Shown here piece after piece: positions 43,392 to 52,076 of a stretch of 64,000 nucleotides of DNA (position 1 is its first letter; every line of letters begins with the position of its first letter). The stretch is from contig NZ_KB889963.1 of assembly GCF_000372845.1 (NCBI RefSeq), forward strand, positions 2,686,304-2,750,303, given 5' to 3'. The DNA is from Methylocystis rosea SV97. GTDB lineage: Bacteria > Pseudomonadota > Alphaproteobacteria > Rhizobiales > Beijerinckiaceae. The position numbers were made by a program, and so were the translations under genes. Below the pieces are notes generated by a model. That model saw only the letters and a list, made by a program, of their open reading frames with translations, had not been told where the DNA came from and did not search any database.

Positions 43392-43991
43392 ATGAATGAC
43401 AAGCGCCTCTTCGCGCCATCGACCGCGCGCAATCGCGGCCCGATCCTCGACGTCCTGCGCAACGTCTTGCCGGAAAAAGGGGTGGCGCTCGAGATTGCGA
43501 GCGGCGCGGGAGAACATGTCACATTTTTCGCGCAGCATCTGCCCGGACTGACATTCTGTCCGTCGGACCCGAGCGCTGAAGCGCGAGAAAGCATTTCGGC
43601 CTGGATCGCCTCCACGCGACTCGCCAATGTGAATGCGCCGCTCGCGCTGAACGTCGAGGAATTTCCTTGGCCGATCAATGCGGCGCACGCCATCATCTGC
43701 ATCAACATGACCCACATTTCGCCCTGGAGCGCGACCGAGGCGTTGTTCGAAGGCGGAGTCAGGACCTTGTCCGCGGGAGCGCCGCTCTATCTATACGGTC
43801 CATACAAGCGCGGCGGCGCGCATACAGCGCCAAGCAACGCTGAGTTCGATGCGCGCCTGCGCGCTCGCAACGCCGCGTGGGGCATCCGCGATCTCGAAGA
43901 TGTCGCGGCCTGCGCGCGCGCAAAAGGATTTGGAGAGCCTCAAATCGTGGACATGCCCGCCCATAATCTCAGCGTCATCTTTCGCCGGTAA
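43392..43991 (+). CDS. DUF938 class I SAM-dependent methyltransferase-like protein
   Basis: A 199-aa protein beginning KRLFAPSTARNRGPILDVL, a signature of DUF938. The SAM-binding region follows (VALEIASGAGEHVTFFAQHL) with an acidic loop FCPSDPSAEAR. The sequences AIICINMTHISPWSATEALF and PLYLYGPYKRGGAHTAPSN are highly typical of the family. Length is normal. The methyl acceptor is unknown. Confidence 0.9.
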   Translation: MNDKRLFAPSTARNRGPILDVLRNVLPEKGVALEIASGAGEHVTFFAQHLPGLTFCPSDPSAEARESISAWIASTRLANVNAPLALNVEEFPWPINAAHAIICINMTHISPWSATEALFEGGVRTLSAGAPLYLYGPYKRGGAHTAPSNAEFDARLRARNAAWGIRDLEDVAACARAKGFGEPQIVDMPAHNLSVIFRR

Positions 43992-44130
43992 CGAAAACGT
44001 TGACGCGCACTAGCCTGGAGCCAGCGTTGCGCCGCGTGTCTCGAAATGACGACACGAGCGCAGCCATGCCGATGGAGCCCGCGAACGGGCCCTCTCGGCG
44101 CGTGTAGTGAAGCCCACCTGGAGAAACATC

Positions 44131-44574
44131 ATGGAACGTCGCGAATTCATCGCAGTCGGAACCGCCGCCGCCGTCGCATCCGCCACACAAGCGTTTGCTC
44201 AGGCGACCGGCCAACAGGACAGCGCGGCCAAAATGGAGGATATGCATCCGCCGCTCTACAAAAACCTGGAACATGCGAGCATCGAATGTGTCTCCACCGG
44301 CAATGACTGCCTTCGCCACTGTTTCGGCATGTTCGCGATGAAAGACACGAGCATGGCTGAGTGTGCGGACGCCGCTTACCAGCTTGTCGCTGCCTGTAAC
44401 GCGCTGGCGTCGCTTGCGGCGGTCAACTCCTCGCATGTCGGTCCGCTGGCGAAAACGGTGGCCATGATTTGCGATGACTGCAAAAAACAATGCGACAAAT
44501 TCCCCAAGGTCAAGGAATGCGTGGAGTGCGGCAAATCGTGCCAGAAATGCGCCGACGAATGCCGTAAGGTCTAG
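44131..44574 (+). CDS. csp1: Tat-exported copper storage protein, Csp1-type
   Basis: A 147-aa four-helix-bundle cysteine-rich protein. The start at 44131 (GGAGAAA upstream) yields a Tat signal peptide MERREFIAVGTAAAVASA ending near TQAFA. The mature part has 13 cysteines, the number found in Csp1 of Methylosinus trichosporium OB3b, in C-x-x-C-like spacings on helices (MICDDCKKQCDKF, KECVECGKSCQKCADECRKV). Csp1 stores many Cu(I) ions for particulate methane monooxygenase in the periplasm or its membranes. It is followed after 31 bases by a CusF-like gene. This is the strongest pointer to a methanotrophic host. Confidence 0.92.
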   Translation: MERREFIAVGTAAAVASATQAFAQATGQQDSAAKMEDMHPPLYKNLEHASIECVSTGNDCLRHCFGMFAMKDTSMAECADAAYQLVAACNALASLAAVNSSHVGPLAKTVAMICDDCKKQCDKFPKVKECVECGKSCQKCADECRKV

Positions 44575-44605
44575 CCGACTCCAAGCAGCAGGTCCGGGAG
44601 CTTCG

Positions 44606-44983
44606 ATGAAGACCACGCGATACGCATTCGCGCGCGTCGCCGCTTGCGCCGCCATCTCCATCGGGATTGCCGGCGCCTCGGCCAGCGCGGCAGACCAGGG
44701 CGCGCCGCGCGACACTGTCGCCCAGGCGACGGAAAACGCGGAGAAGACGACGGGCCAAGGCGAGGGCGTCGTCAGAGCTGTCGATGCGGACGATCGCAGG
44801 CTCATGATCACGCATGGGCCGATCGCCGGACCGCTGGAAATGTCGCCGATGACAATGGCGTTTCACGTGGCGCCAAACGTGGATCTCTCCAGCCTGTCGA
44901 AGGGCATGAAGATCAAATTCACGATCAGTCGCGACGCGAAAGGCCTCTATGTCATTGAGGACGTGCGGCCGGAGAAACCCTAA
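44606..44983 (+). CDS. CusF-like periplasmic copper-binding protein
   Basis: A 125-aa exported protein (signal peptide AACAAISIGIAGASASA) with a small OB-fold: GEGVVRAVDADDRRLMITHG, then SPMTMAFHVAPNVDLSSLSK and GMKIKFTISRDAKGLYVIED. The Met-x-Met of MTM and the upstream His of ITHG correspond to CusF Cu(I) ligands; the CusF tryptophan position appears to be methionine here. GGGAG precedes the ATG. Its place just after csp1 suggests periplasmic Cu(I) transfer to or from the storage protein (inference). Confidence 0.85.
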   Translation: MKTTRYAFARVAACAAISIGIAGASASAADQGAPRDTVAQATENAEKTTGQGEGVVRAVDADDRRLMITHGPIAGPLEMSPMTMAFHVAPNVDLSSLSKGMKIKFTISRDAKGLYVIEDVRPEKP

Positions 44984-46047
44984 TGCGCGCTCGCGTCGGT
45001 GCGGCTATATCCCCGTCCGTCCATGCCGATGCGGTGCATCAGATAGCATAGACAATCCTGCTGCACGGCGCGTGGGTCAACTGTCAGCATGGCCGGAATG
45101 GCGGGGCGCGCGAGCCTGATTTGGCCACCCGCGTAATCGAAATAGTTGATCGGCTGCGTGTCGAACCCTTCGCCGGAGAGGACTTCGAGACGCGCGTCTT
45201 CATGGCCCAACGCGCCGAAAGAGGCGCCCGCGCCCAATTCGCTGAAATTCAGATGGTCGATATCGGGGCGGAAGACAAAGTCCGCCGGCGTCCCGTCGAA
45301 GGAAAAGCTTGCGCCGGCGGGCGGCTTCACGATGGCGCATGTGCGCAGCAACTCGATGTCCTGCGGGGCCGGCGCGTGGTCGGGAAGCTCTGCGATCGAT
45401 AGGCAGGCGTCGAGCAATTCGACGACATGCGCCACGCCGGCATCGGCGCCCGACTTGCCGCATTCGACCGTGATCGCCGGACATAGTTCGGCGAAGGCCG
45501 CTGCGCTGGTGCCGCGCGGGCGCTGAAAATGCACGACAATGCGGGAGAAAAGCTGCGCGAGGGCGACATATTTAGGCTCAAGCCTAGTGATGCAGCTGTA
45601 GTGAGGATTGAAGCCGGTGTTGTTGTGGATGTCGACGGCGGCGAAGGCTCGGCGCCTCTCAACGTATTCGTAAATCCAGCGCGCCATATGCGCGAGCGGA
45701 TCATCGGGAAAGGCCGTGCCGGGCCACACCCGGTTGAAGTCGCGCTGGTTCGGCAGCGTGCGCACATTCGCGGCCGCGGCTTCGACATTGCCGATGAACA
45801 GAATGAGCGACCGATCGAGCCCGCGCGCGGCGCGACGGCGCAAAATCTCCTGCACGGCGGCGAGCCCGCTCGTCTCATTTCCGTGCAGCAGCGTAGACAC
45901 GAACAGCGGTTGCGGGTCGCGGCCCGGAAGGTCGAACAGCGTCGGTCGGGGAAGGATGTGCTTCAGGCGATTGGCGGGGCAGTCGAGAAATCCGTCAGGC
46001 AGCCGGTCGAGCAAGGCGCAAGGCGCGTCGGTCACTGTTCTCGTCAT
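44980..46047 (-). CDS. Succinylglutamate desuccinylase/aspartoacylase-family zinc hydrolase
   Basis: A ~355-aa M14-like amidohydrolase. The zinc-ligand motif is in VSTLLHGNETSGLAAVQEIL (H-x-x-E) and a third ligand is in AAVDIHNNTGFNPHYSC; an arginine-rich substrate region is NQRDFNRVWPG and a catalytic Glu may lie in PAITVECGKSG. Its ATG at 46047 overlaps the stop of the upstream GCS2-type gene (ATGA), implying translational coupling. Members remove acyl groups from amino acids or peptides; the substrate here is unknown. Confidence 0.85.
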   Translation of the reverse strand: MTRTVTDAPCALLDRLPDGFLDCPANRLKHILPRPTLFDLPGRDPQPLFVSTLLHGNETSGLAAVQEILRRRAARGLDRSLILFIGNVEAAAANVRTLPNQRDFNRVWPGTAFPDDPLAHMARWIYEYVERRRAFAAVDIHNNTGFNPHYSCITRLEPKYVALAQLFSRIVVHFQRPRGTSAAAFAELCPAITVECGKSGADAGVAHVVELLDACLSIAELPDHAPAPQDIELLRTCAIVKPPAGASFSFDGTPADFVFRPDIDHLNFSELGAGASFGALGHEDARLEVLSGEGFDTQPINYFDYAGGQIRLARPAIPAMLTVDPRAVQQDCLCYLMHRIGMDGRGYSRTDASAH

Positions 46048-47465
46048 GTTTCCCACTGATGGACGGGGGCGCCGCTCCGCTGGCGCTCGCAATAGGCCGC
46101 CATCAGGGCATAAAGGTCCCCGCCGCGCGCCTCAAGGGCTTTTCGCTGCCAAGCCGCGCCGGTCTGCCGCGTCTGCACCCGAGCTTCGACGATATCGAGG
46201 AAATCGGCTTCGGCGACGCCCAGGTCGCGAAGCCCCGCCCTGGCGTCGGGAATGAGCCGATCGAGCAGCAGACGATCGGCGGCGATCTCGCCTTCGCCCG
46301 GCCATTCGAGCTTGGCGTCGAGGCCAAAGCGCGCGGCCGCGTAAAAATTTCGCTTGGCGTCAGCGAAGGCGAGGCCGCCGGCGCCGCCCTCCCCGCTCAT
46401 GGCGATGGCGCGCGCGAGGCCAAGGTAAAGCGCGGCGTTCGCCATCATATCGATGAAGGTCGGTCCGGCGGGCAGAATGCGGTGTTCGACGCGCAGATGC
46501 GGCGCCCCGCTTTCGTCGAAGCCGATCAGCGGACGATTCCAGCGCCAGATGACGCCATTATGCAACCGCAGGTGGCGCATCGCCTCGGGCGGGTCGTCAT
46601 AGGCCACGGGAAGCAGCGCCTCATAGTCGCGTAAATTTTCCTCAAAGATCTCGATGAGGGAATGGTCGGCGTAGCCCGAGCCCATGCAGACCCTGGCCGG
46701 GCCCGGCATCTTCACTGCTTGTTCAAACAGCGGGATGCGCGTTTCCTCCCACAACGCCTTACCGAAAAGGAACGGTGCGTTTCCGCAGGCCGCGAGGATC
46801 GGTCCCGACGCCGCCACCGAGGCGTTGTAATAGAGATGCGCCAGATCGGCCGGGGCCTTGAGATGGATTTGAAATGAGGTCGTCGCAGCTTCGAGCATCA
46901 CATCTTTGTGCTCGGACGCAAGGCGGTCGCGGCCCGCGATATTGACGTGCAACGGCTGCCCGCCGCGCAGACGAAGCACTTCCTGGTTGAGCGCATAGTA
47001 GCGGTTGAGCGGCGACATATTGGCAATCGTCAGATCGCTGTCGCGGATCGTGGGCAGCGTGCCGATCATCACCAGATTGGCGTCGAGCTGGTGAGCCACG
47101 TCGTTGCATTTCGTCCAGAGGTCCGTCAGCGACCTGTGCGCTTGCGTCAGCGCATCGCCTTTGAGGTGGAACGGCGCGCAATTCAACTCGACGTTAAAGC
47201 GCGACAGCTCCGGCACGACGAGCGGATCATCGAGGGTTTCGAGGACATCCTGGTTGATCGAGGACGGCGCATAATTGTGATCCACGATCCAGGTTTCGAC
47301 TTCGAAGCCGACCATGTGGCCGTCGCGCGAAAATTTGTCCTGTTCAAACAGGACGCGTGCGAGATCCGTTTCCTGCGCGAGCCGGCCGGCGAAACGCGCC
47401 TTGTCGGCGGGCGTGAAGCCCGTGGTTTTGATGTCCTCGCCCAAGGATCCTCCTTCCGCTCGCAA
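46044..47465 (-). CDS. GCS2-type carboxylate-amine ligase (glutamate-cysteine ligase-like)
   Basis: A 473-aa ATP-dependent ligase of the glutamate-cysteine ligase 2 superfamily. Typical segments are DGHMVGFEVETWIVDHNYAP, RFNVELNCAPFHLKGDALTQ, SFQIHLKAPADLAHLYYNAS, RVCMGSGYADHSL and HLRVEHRILPAGPTFIDMMA, in family order. Enzymes of this type join the carboxyl of glutamate or related acids to an amine. It is translationally coupled to a desuccinylase-like hydrolase, so the two probably make and trim, or make and recycle, one amide product. The start at 47465 is not well supported by a ribosome-binding site. Confidence 0.82.
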   Translation of the reverse strand: MRAEGGSLGEDIKTTGFTPADKARFAGRLAQETDLARVLFEQDKFSRDGHMVGFEVETWIVDHNYAPSSINQDVLETLDDPLVVPELSRFNVELNCAPFHLKGDALTQAHRSLTDLWTKCNDVAHQLDANLVMIGTLPTIRDSDLTIANMSPLNRYYALNQEVLRLRGGQPLHVNIAGRDRLASEHKDVMLEAATTSFQIHLKAPADLAHLYYNASVAASGPILAACGNAPFLFGKALWEETRIPLFEQAVKMPGPARVCMGSGYADHSLIEIFEENLRDYEALLPVAYDDPPEAMRHLRLHNGVIWRWNRPLIGFDESGAPHLRVEHRILPAGPTFIDMMANAALYLGLARAIAMSGEGGAGGLAFADAKRNFYAAARFGLDAKLEWPGEGEIAADRLLLDRLIPDARAGLRDLGVAEADFLDIVEARVQTRQTGAAWQRKALEARGGDLYALMAAYCERQRSGAPVHQWET

Positions 47466-47654
47466 GCGCAGTTATCCGCGTCTCAAGCGCACCGGCGCAT
47501 CGGCGTCCGCGACCGAGGTCGCGAGGAGCCCTCAAGGGCGATCCGCCGCAGATCATCTATCTAGTTCTCCCCGGCCGTATCGATAGAGCCCGAAGCGTCG
47601 GCAGGACAAGCCGCGAGCGCTGCTGTAGATTGCTCGCTTCCCCAGGAGCCGACC

Positions 47655-48521
47655 GTGTCTGATATCGCTTACGTGAACGGAGCTTACATCCCCATCGACG
47701 AGGCGCGCGTGTCGATTCTCGACCGCGGCTTCCTGTTCGCCGACGGCGTTTATGAGGTTGCGGCCGTCATCGGCGGCAGGCTGATCGACAATGACTCGCA
47801 TCTTTCGCGTCTCGAGCGTTCGCTGCGCGAACTGCGTATCGAAAATCCTGTTCCGATGGCGGGCATCAAGGAAATCGAGGCCGAACTTATCGCGAAGAAT
47901 GGCTTGAGCGAAGGCCTCGTCTATCTGCAAATCACCAGAGGCGCCGCCGCCGAGCGCGAGTTCGGATTTCCCGCGGAAGCAGCGCCGACGTTCGTCGCCT
48001 TCGCTCAGGAGAAAAACATCATCGCCTCTCCCGCCGCCGAAACCGGCGTGAAGGTGCTCACCGTTCCGGATCTGCGATGGGCGCGACGCGACATCAAGAG
48101 CACGGCGCTGCTCGCGCAGGTTCTGGCGAAGCAAGCGGCGCTCGAGGGCAGCTGCCAGGAGGCCTGGATGGTCGATCAAGACGGTTTCGTGACCGAAGGC
48201 TCATCCTCGACCGCCTTCATCCTCACCCGCGAGGACGTGCTCGTGACCCGTCTAAACTCCTCGGCAGTTCTTCCGGGCTGTACACGGAAGGCCGTGCAGG
48301 TGATCGCGGAGCGGGAAGGATTGACCGTCGAGGAGCGCAGTTTCTCGGTCGCCGAAGCGTATGAGGCGAAGGAAGCCTTCCTCACGAGCGCCTCCAATCT
48401 CGTCCTGCCGGTTGTCTCGCTCGATGGCCGCCCCATCGGATCTGGCGCGCCGGGCGACAGGAGTCGCCTGCTGCGCAAGCGCTACATCGAATGGGCGACG
48501 AACGCGGCCAGCGCTCGCTAG
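47655..48521 (+). CDS. dat: D-amino-acid aminotransferase (PLP fold type IV)
   Basis: A 288-aa enzyme starting at GTG 47655. Family blocks are YVNGAYIPIDEARVSILDRG, FLFADGVYEVAAVIGGRLID, the PLP lysine in RRDIKSTALLAQVLAKQAAL, QDGFVTEGSSSTAFIL for the phosphate cup, and ELEAFLTSASN-like KEAFLTSASNLVLPVVSLDG. The VYLQITRGAAAEREFGFP segment with ITRG is more typical of D-alanine aminotransferases than of IlvE. It would supply D-glutamate/D-alanine or act in a special pathway. It converges with the DUF6629-like gene, overlapping by four bases. Confidence 0.88.
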   Translation: MSDIAYVNGAYIPIDEARVSILDRGFLFADGVYEVAAVIGGRLIDNDSHLSRLERSLRELRIENPVPMAGIKEIEAELIAKNGLSEGLVYLQITRGAAAEREFGFPAEAAPTFVAFAQEKNIIASPAAETGVKVLTVPDLRWARRDIKSTALLAQVLAKQAALEGSCQEAWMVDQDGFVTEGSSSTAFILTREDVLVTRLNSSAVLPGCTRKAVQVIAEREGLTVEERSFSVAEAYEAKEAFLTSASNLVLPVVSLDGRPIGSGAPGDRSRLLRKRYIEWATNAASAR

Positions 48522-49183
48522 CGCTGCATTTCCAATCCGTCGAAGTCGGAGCTGCGCTCTTCTTCAATCGCGAGCGCGATGATCAGGCTGAACAGCGCAG
48601 CAGCGAGACACCAAACCGAATACCAAGCCGGCCGGTTAGCGGCGAGCGCCAAGAAAAACGTAGCCAACACCGCGACGCCGAATACATTGATCGCCCTTCG
48701 CTGGCTGAAAATGAGCGGCGACACGGTCAGTACGAGATAGAGAAAATCCGTCACGAGCGGCGGACGCTCGAACAGCGGATCGTAAGCGAGCGAATGCCGA
48801 TACACCGACAGGTCGATACCGTCGGCGCCCGCGAGTTTGGCGATAAGATAGGCGGCGAGGACAATGCCTACGCCGCCCATGGTCCACCAAAGACGATTTC
48901 GCTCCGGATCCGATTCCGCATAGGCGGCTGCCGCAGGCGTCAGCACGGGCCACATCGTAAAAGCGATTAAGGTGTAGACATAACGATAAGGCTGCCCGGC
49001 GACAGGATCGGCCCGCGTGAGCCATACCGCAGCTTCGACGAACTGGTGCGCCGAGAACACCAGCGGAAACGCGGCGAAAAGCACCATGCGCCGGTCGTAG
49101 CGCAGCGCTTTTGAGACCATGCCGTAGCCCGCCAACCCCAGGCCGAGCCCAGCCGTAATGCTTGCCTCAAGCGAATAGCACAT
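48518..49183 (-). CDS. Integral membrane protein, DUF6629-like
   Basis: A 221-aa protein with about seven hydrophobic helices (ASITAGLGLGLAGYGMVSKA, MVLFAAFPLVFSAHQFVEAA, GVGIVLAAYLIAKLAGADG, FGVAVLATFFLALAANRPAW). The start MCYSLEASITAGLG and FSAHQFVEAAVWLTR are characteristic of a small family of bacterial membrane proteins of unknown function. No partner genes suggest a role. Confidence 0.78.
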   Translation of the reverse strand: MCYSLEASITAGLGLGLAGYGMVSKALRYDRRMVLFAAFPLVFSAHQFVEAAVWLTRADPVAGQPYRYVYTLIAFTMWPVLTPAAAAYAESDPERNRLWWTMGGVGIVLAAYLIAKLAGADGIDLSVYRHSLAYDPLFERPPLVTDFLYLVLTVSPLIFSQRRAINVFGVAVLATFFLALAANRPAWYSVWCLAAALFSLIIALAIEEERSSDFDGLEMQR

Positions 49184-49278
49184 AGATCACGGTCACTGTG
49201 CAGGTAACGCTTCGGCCTATCTTAATGCGGATTTCCCGCGCGTCGAGACCTGAGCAATCGCGGGGATGAGTTCGCGTC

Positions 49279-49303
49279 GGAACATGTATGCAGCGGACGC
49301 GTT
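49279..49303 (+). promoter_or_regulatory. Perfect EcfG-type promoter before the DUF1328 gene
   Basis: GGAAC at 49279-49283, exactly 16 bases, then CGTT at 49300-49303, a full match to the alphaproteobacterial general-stress consensus. It ends 31 bases before the start codon of the downstream gene. Confidence 0.75.
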
Positions 49304-49334
49304 TTAGGACGAGAGTTCACAAGCGGAGGTCAAA

Positions 49335-49508
49335 ATGGGCAACCTTCTGTATTGGGCCGTGGTGTTCCTGGTCGTCGCTCTCATTGCCGGATTTCTGGGC
49401 TTTGGGGGCGTCGCCGGCGTCGCGGTGGACGGCGCGCGGATATTGTTCTGGCTGGCGTTGGTTCTCCTGGTCGTTTCTGTCGTTCTCGGCCTCGTCCGGC
49501 GCGCCTGA
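49335..49508 (+). CDS. DUF1328 (UPF0391) small membrane protein, 57 aa
   Basis: A short gene: GCGGAGG Shine-Dalgarno, then MGNLLYWAVVFLVVALIAGF, a glycine-rich hinge LGFGGVAGVAVDGA and a second helix RILFWLALVLLVVSVVLG ending LVRRA. This two-helix pattern and length are diagnostic of UPF0391. Such proteins are frequent members of stress regulons, which fits the perfect EcfG promoter immediately upstream. Molecular function is unknown. Confidence 0.85.
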   Translation: MGNLLYWAVVFLVVALIAGFLGFGGVAGVAVDGARILFWLALVLLVVSVVLGLVRRA

Positions 49509-49571
49509 CCGATCATCGTTCCTCGAAGGTTATGAGCCGACCGCTTTTCGTGAGCGGCCGGCTTGTCGTTG

Positions 49572-51605
49572 TCAGGGAATGTCGTCCAGCGAACTCAGCC
49601 ACGCGTCCGCAACCGAATCCGATGGCGCGCGCCAGTCGCCGCGCGGCGACAGGGATCCTCCCGAACTGACTTTCGGACCGTTTGGCAGCGCCGACCGTTT
49701 GAACTGACTTCCCTCAAAGAATCGCTTCACGAAAACGCCGAGCCAATGTTTGATCGTCGAGAGGTCATAGGCAATCTTGTCTTCTTGCGCGATCCCTGCA
49801 GGCCATGAGCCGGCGGACGCATGCCGCCAGGCGCGCCAGGCGAGGAAGGCGATCTTCGCAGGCGCAAATCCGTAGCGCGTCGTATAGTAGAGATTGAAGT
49901 CCTGCAGCGCATACGGCCCGACAGTATCCTCGGTTCTCTGTCTTGCTTCTCCCGGCACGAGCTCGGGGGATATTTCCGTCGCGAGAACATCTTCAAGCAC
50001 CGCCGCCGTTTCGGCGCCGAATCGCGCGTCTCGAGCGCACCAGCGGATGAGGTGCTGAATAAGCGTCTTGGGCACTGAGGCGTTGACGTTGTAATGCGAC
50101 ATCTGATCGCCAACGCCATAGGTGGACCAACCGAGGGCGAGTTCGGACAAGTCGCCAGTGCCAATGACGAGCGCGCCATGGCGGTTGGCAAGACGAAACA
50201 GCAGCGACGTGCGCGCCCCCGCTTGCACATTCTCGTAAGTCGTGTCGTAAACCGCCTCTCCGCGCGCAGCCGGGTGATCGATGTCGACGAGCATTTGCTT
50301 GCAAGCCGCGGTGACGTCGATTTCCTGCGCGGTGACGCCGAGCGCGCGCATCAGCCGCCAGGCGTTGGCCTTGGTGCTTTCGCTCGTGGCGAAGGCCGGC
50401 AGCGTGAAGCCGAGCACATTTTCGCGCGGCAGACCGAGCGCATCCATCGCCGTCACCGCGACGAGCAGCGCCTGCGTGGAGTCGAGTCCGCCAGAGACGC
50501 CGATCACTGCCTTTTTTATTTTCGTAGCGCGCAGCCGTTGTTCGAGGCCGTGCGATTGTATGTTGAACGCCTCGAAACACAGCTCGGCGAGCCGCGTTTC
50601 ATCCGCCGGGACGAAGGGAAAGCGTCCGACCTCGCGCAGAAATCCAAGGTCGCGGTCGCAAGGCGCAGCGAGTTCGAAAGCTATGCGACGATAATGCGTC
50701 GCGCCCTGCTCCACGTCGGCGCAGGCGCCGAATGTCCCATGCCGCATGCGCTCGGCAAGAAGACGACCGATATCGACATCGGCGAGCGCCAGCTGCGGTT
50801 CGTCGGAGAAGCGCGGCGCCTTGGCGAGAACGTCGCCCTTCTCGCAGATCAGCGCTTCTCCGTCCCACGCGAGGTCCGTCGTCGACTCGCCCTGCCCCGC
50901 CGCCGAATAGAGATAGGCCGCTAGGCAGCGCGCCGAATGCGCAGCGCAGAGCGTCTCGCGATAGTCGGATTTGCCGACGATCGCATTCGACGCCGAGAGG
51001 TTGAGCAGCACGGTCGCCCCCGCCAGCGCGGCGCGCGCCGAAGGGGGAATGGGAACCCATACGTCCTCGCAAATCTCCGTGTGGATCACGAGTCCGGGAA
51101 AATCCGTCGCTTCGATGAGCGTATCGGAGCCGAAGGGCGCGGTTTGTCCGGCGACGACGATGTCCTCGCCCGAAACAAAAGCGCCGGACGCGAAGTGGCG
51201 CTGTTCGTAAAACTCGCGATAATTCGGCAGATAGACCTTGGGCGTCACGGCGAGCACGCGGCCACGCAGGATCGCCACGGCGCAATTGTAGAGACGCCCG
51301 CGATGGCGCAGCGGCGCGCCGACGACGATCAGCGGATGAATGCCGCAAGAGGCCTCGACGAGTTCGACGAGCGCCGTGTCGACGGCGCCGAGCAACGCCT
51401 CCTGCTGCAAGAGATCGTCGATCGCGTAAGAGGAGATCCCCAACTCCGGAAACAGCGCCAGCGAAGCGCCGTGCTGATCCGCCTGGCGCGCCAGTTCGAT
51501 CGTCCGCGCGACGTTGAAAGCCGGATCGGCGACTCGCACGGTCGGCGTCGCGACGGCGACTCGGATGAAGCCATGCGTGTGAAGGCAGTAGAAGGGATGG
51601 GTCAT
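49572..51605 (-). CDS. nadE: Glutamine-dependent NAD+ synthetase
   Basis: A 677-aa two-domain enzyme that amidates nicotinate adenine dinucleotide to NAD+. The N-terminal nitrilase-type glutaminase has the Glu-Lys-Cys triad in [29 protein letters not shown] and [12 protein letters not shown]. The synthetase domain has the ATP P-loop [14 protein letters not shown], then [19 protein letters not shown]. Length matches the large glutamine-dependent type. With pncA and pncB at 20-22 kb it gives most of the nicotinamide salvage route in this window. Confidence 0.95.
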   Translation of the reverse strand: MTHPFYCLHTHGFIRVAVATPTVRVADPAFNVARTIELARQADQHGASLALFPELGISSYAIDDLLQQEALLGAVDTALVELVEASCGIHPLIVVGAPLRHRGRLYNCAVAILRGRVLAVTPKVYLPNYREFYEQRHFASGAFVSGEDIVVAGQTAPFGSDTLIEATDFPGLVIHTEICEDVWVPIPPSARAALAGATVLLNLSASNAIVGKSDYRETLCAAHSARCLAAYLYSAAGQGESTTDLAWDGEALICEKGDVLAKAPRFSDEPQLALADVDIGRLLAERMRHGTFGACADVEQGATHYRRIAFELAAPCDRDLGFLREVGRFPFVPADETRLAELCFEAFNIQSHGLEQRLRATKIKKAVIGVSGGLDSTQALLVAVTAMDALGLPRENVLGFTLPAFATSESTKANAWRLMRALGVTAQEIDVTAACKQMLVDIDHPAARGEAVYDTTYENVQAGARTSLLFRLANRHGALVIGTGDLSELALGWSTYGVGDQMSHYNVNASVPKTLIQHLIRWCARDARFGAETAAVLEDVLATEISPELVPGEARQRTEDTVGPYALQDFNLYYTTRYGFAPAKIAFLAWRAWRHASAGSWPAGIAQEDKIAYDLSTIKHWLGVFVKRFFEGSQFKRSALPNGPKVSSGGSLSPRGDWRAPSDSVADAWLSSLDDIP

Positions 51606-51743
51606 GAAGTCCGCCTGCGCTCCCCAAGCTGCGACGGAGGCGCTCGTCGGCCGCGATAATGCAAGACGCCCGCGGGAAAGTCACATGGCTTGGGCCCGTC
51701 GCCGCCGATGCCGAGCGCCAATCATCGTGACGCGCAGGTCGGT

Positions 51744-51970
51744 TCATTTGGCGAGCTTCTCATAAAGGGCGCCGTAGCGCCCAAGGCTCGCTCGATAGGC
51801 GTCGATGGGCGATGTCGCGGCTTCGTCCTGCTGCGTTTTTTGACATAGGTTCGCAGCGCGTCCTCTACGACGGATTCAAGCTGCCGGCCCTCATGCTTTG
51901 CGAGCATGCGAATTTCGGCGAGCAAAGCGCTTTCGACTTGGGTCGTAAAGTTCTCGCGAACGCGGGCTAT
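51744..51970 (-). pseudogene. Decayed ribbon-helix-helix antitoxin-like gene
   Basis: Translating leftward from 51970 gives ARVRENFTTQVESALLAEIR, then MLAKHEGRQLESVVEDALRT, a ribbon-helix-helix antitoxin pattern. The expected C terminus, SPIDAYRASLGRYGALYEKL, is in another frame, ending at a stop at 51744. One missing base in a run of six A (T on + at 51836-51841) restores the frame. The natural start codon position reads ATA instead of ATG. No toxin gene (Fic/Doc type or other) is adjacent. It appears to be a dead remnant unless the frameshift is a sequencing error. Confidence 0.7.
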
Positions 51971-52021
51971 ATTCCTGAACCCAGGAGAAGTTGCTGATAT
52001 TTATTTATTTTCAAGACATTC

Positions 52022-52055
52022 AAAAAGAAAGGGCGAGGTTTCCCCCGCCCCTTCG
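52022..52055 (-). terminator. Intrinsic terminator of hppA
   Basis: In the leftward direction GAAGGGGCGGGG, a short A-rich loop and CCTCGCCCTTTC form a stem followed by a T-rich run (CTTTTTG). It starts ~22 bases after the hppA stop codon. Confidence 0.75.
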
Positions 52056-52076
52056 CAAACTGCTTTAAGCAAACTC

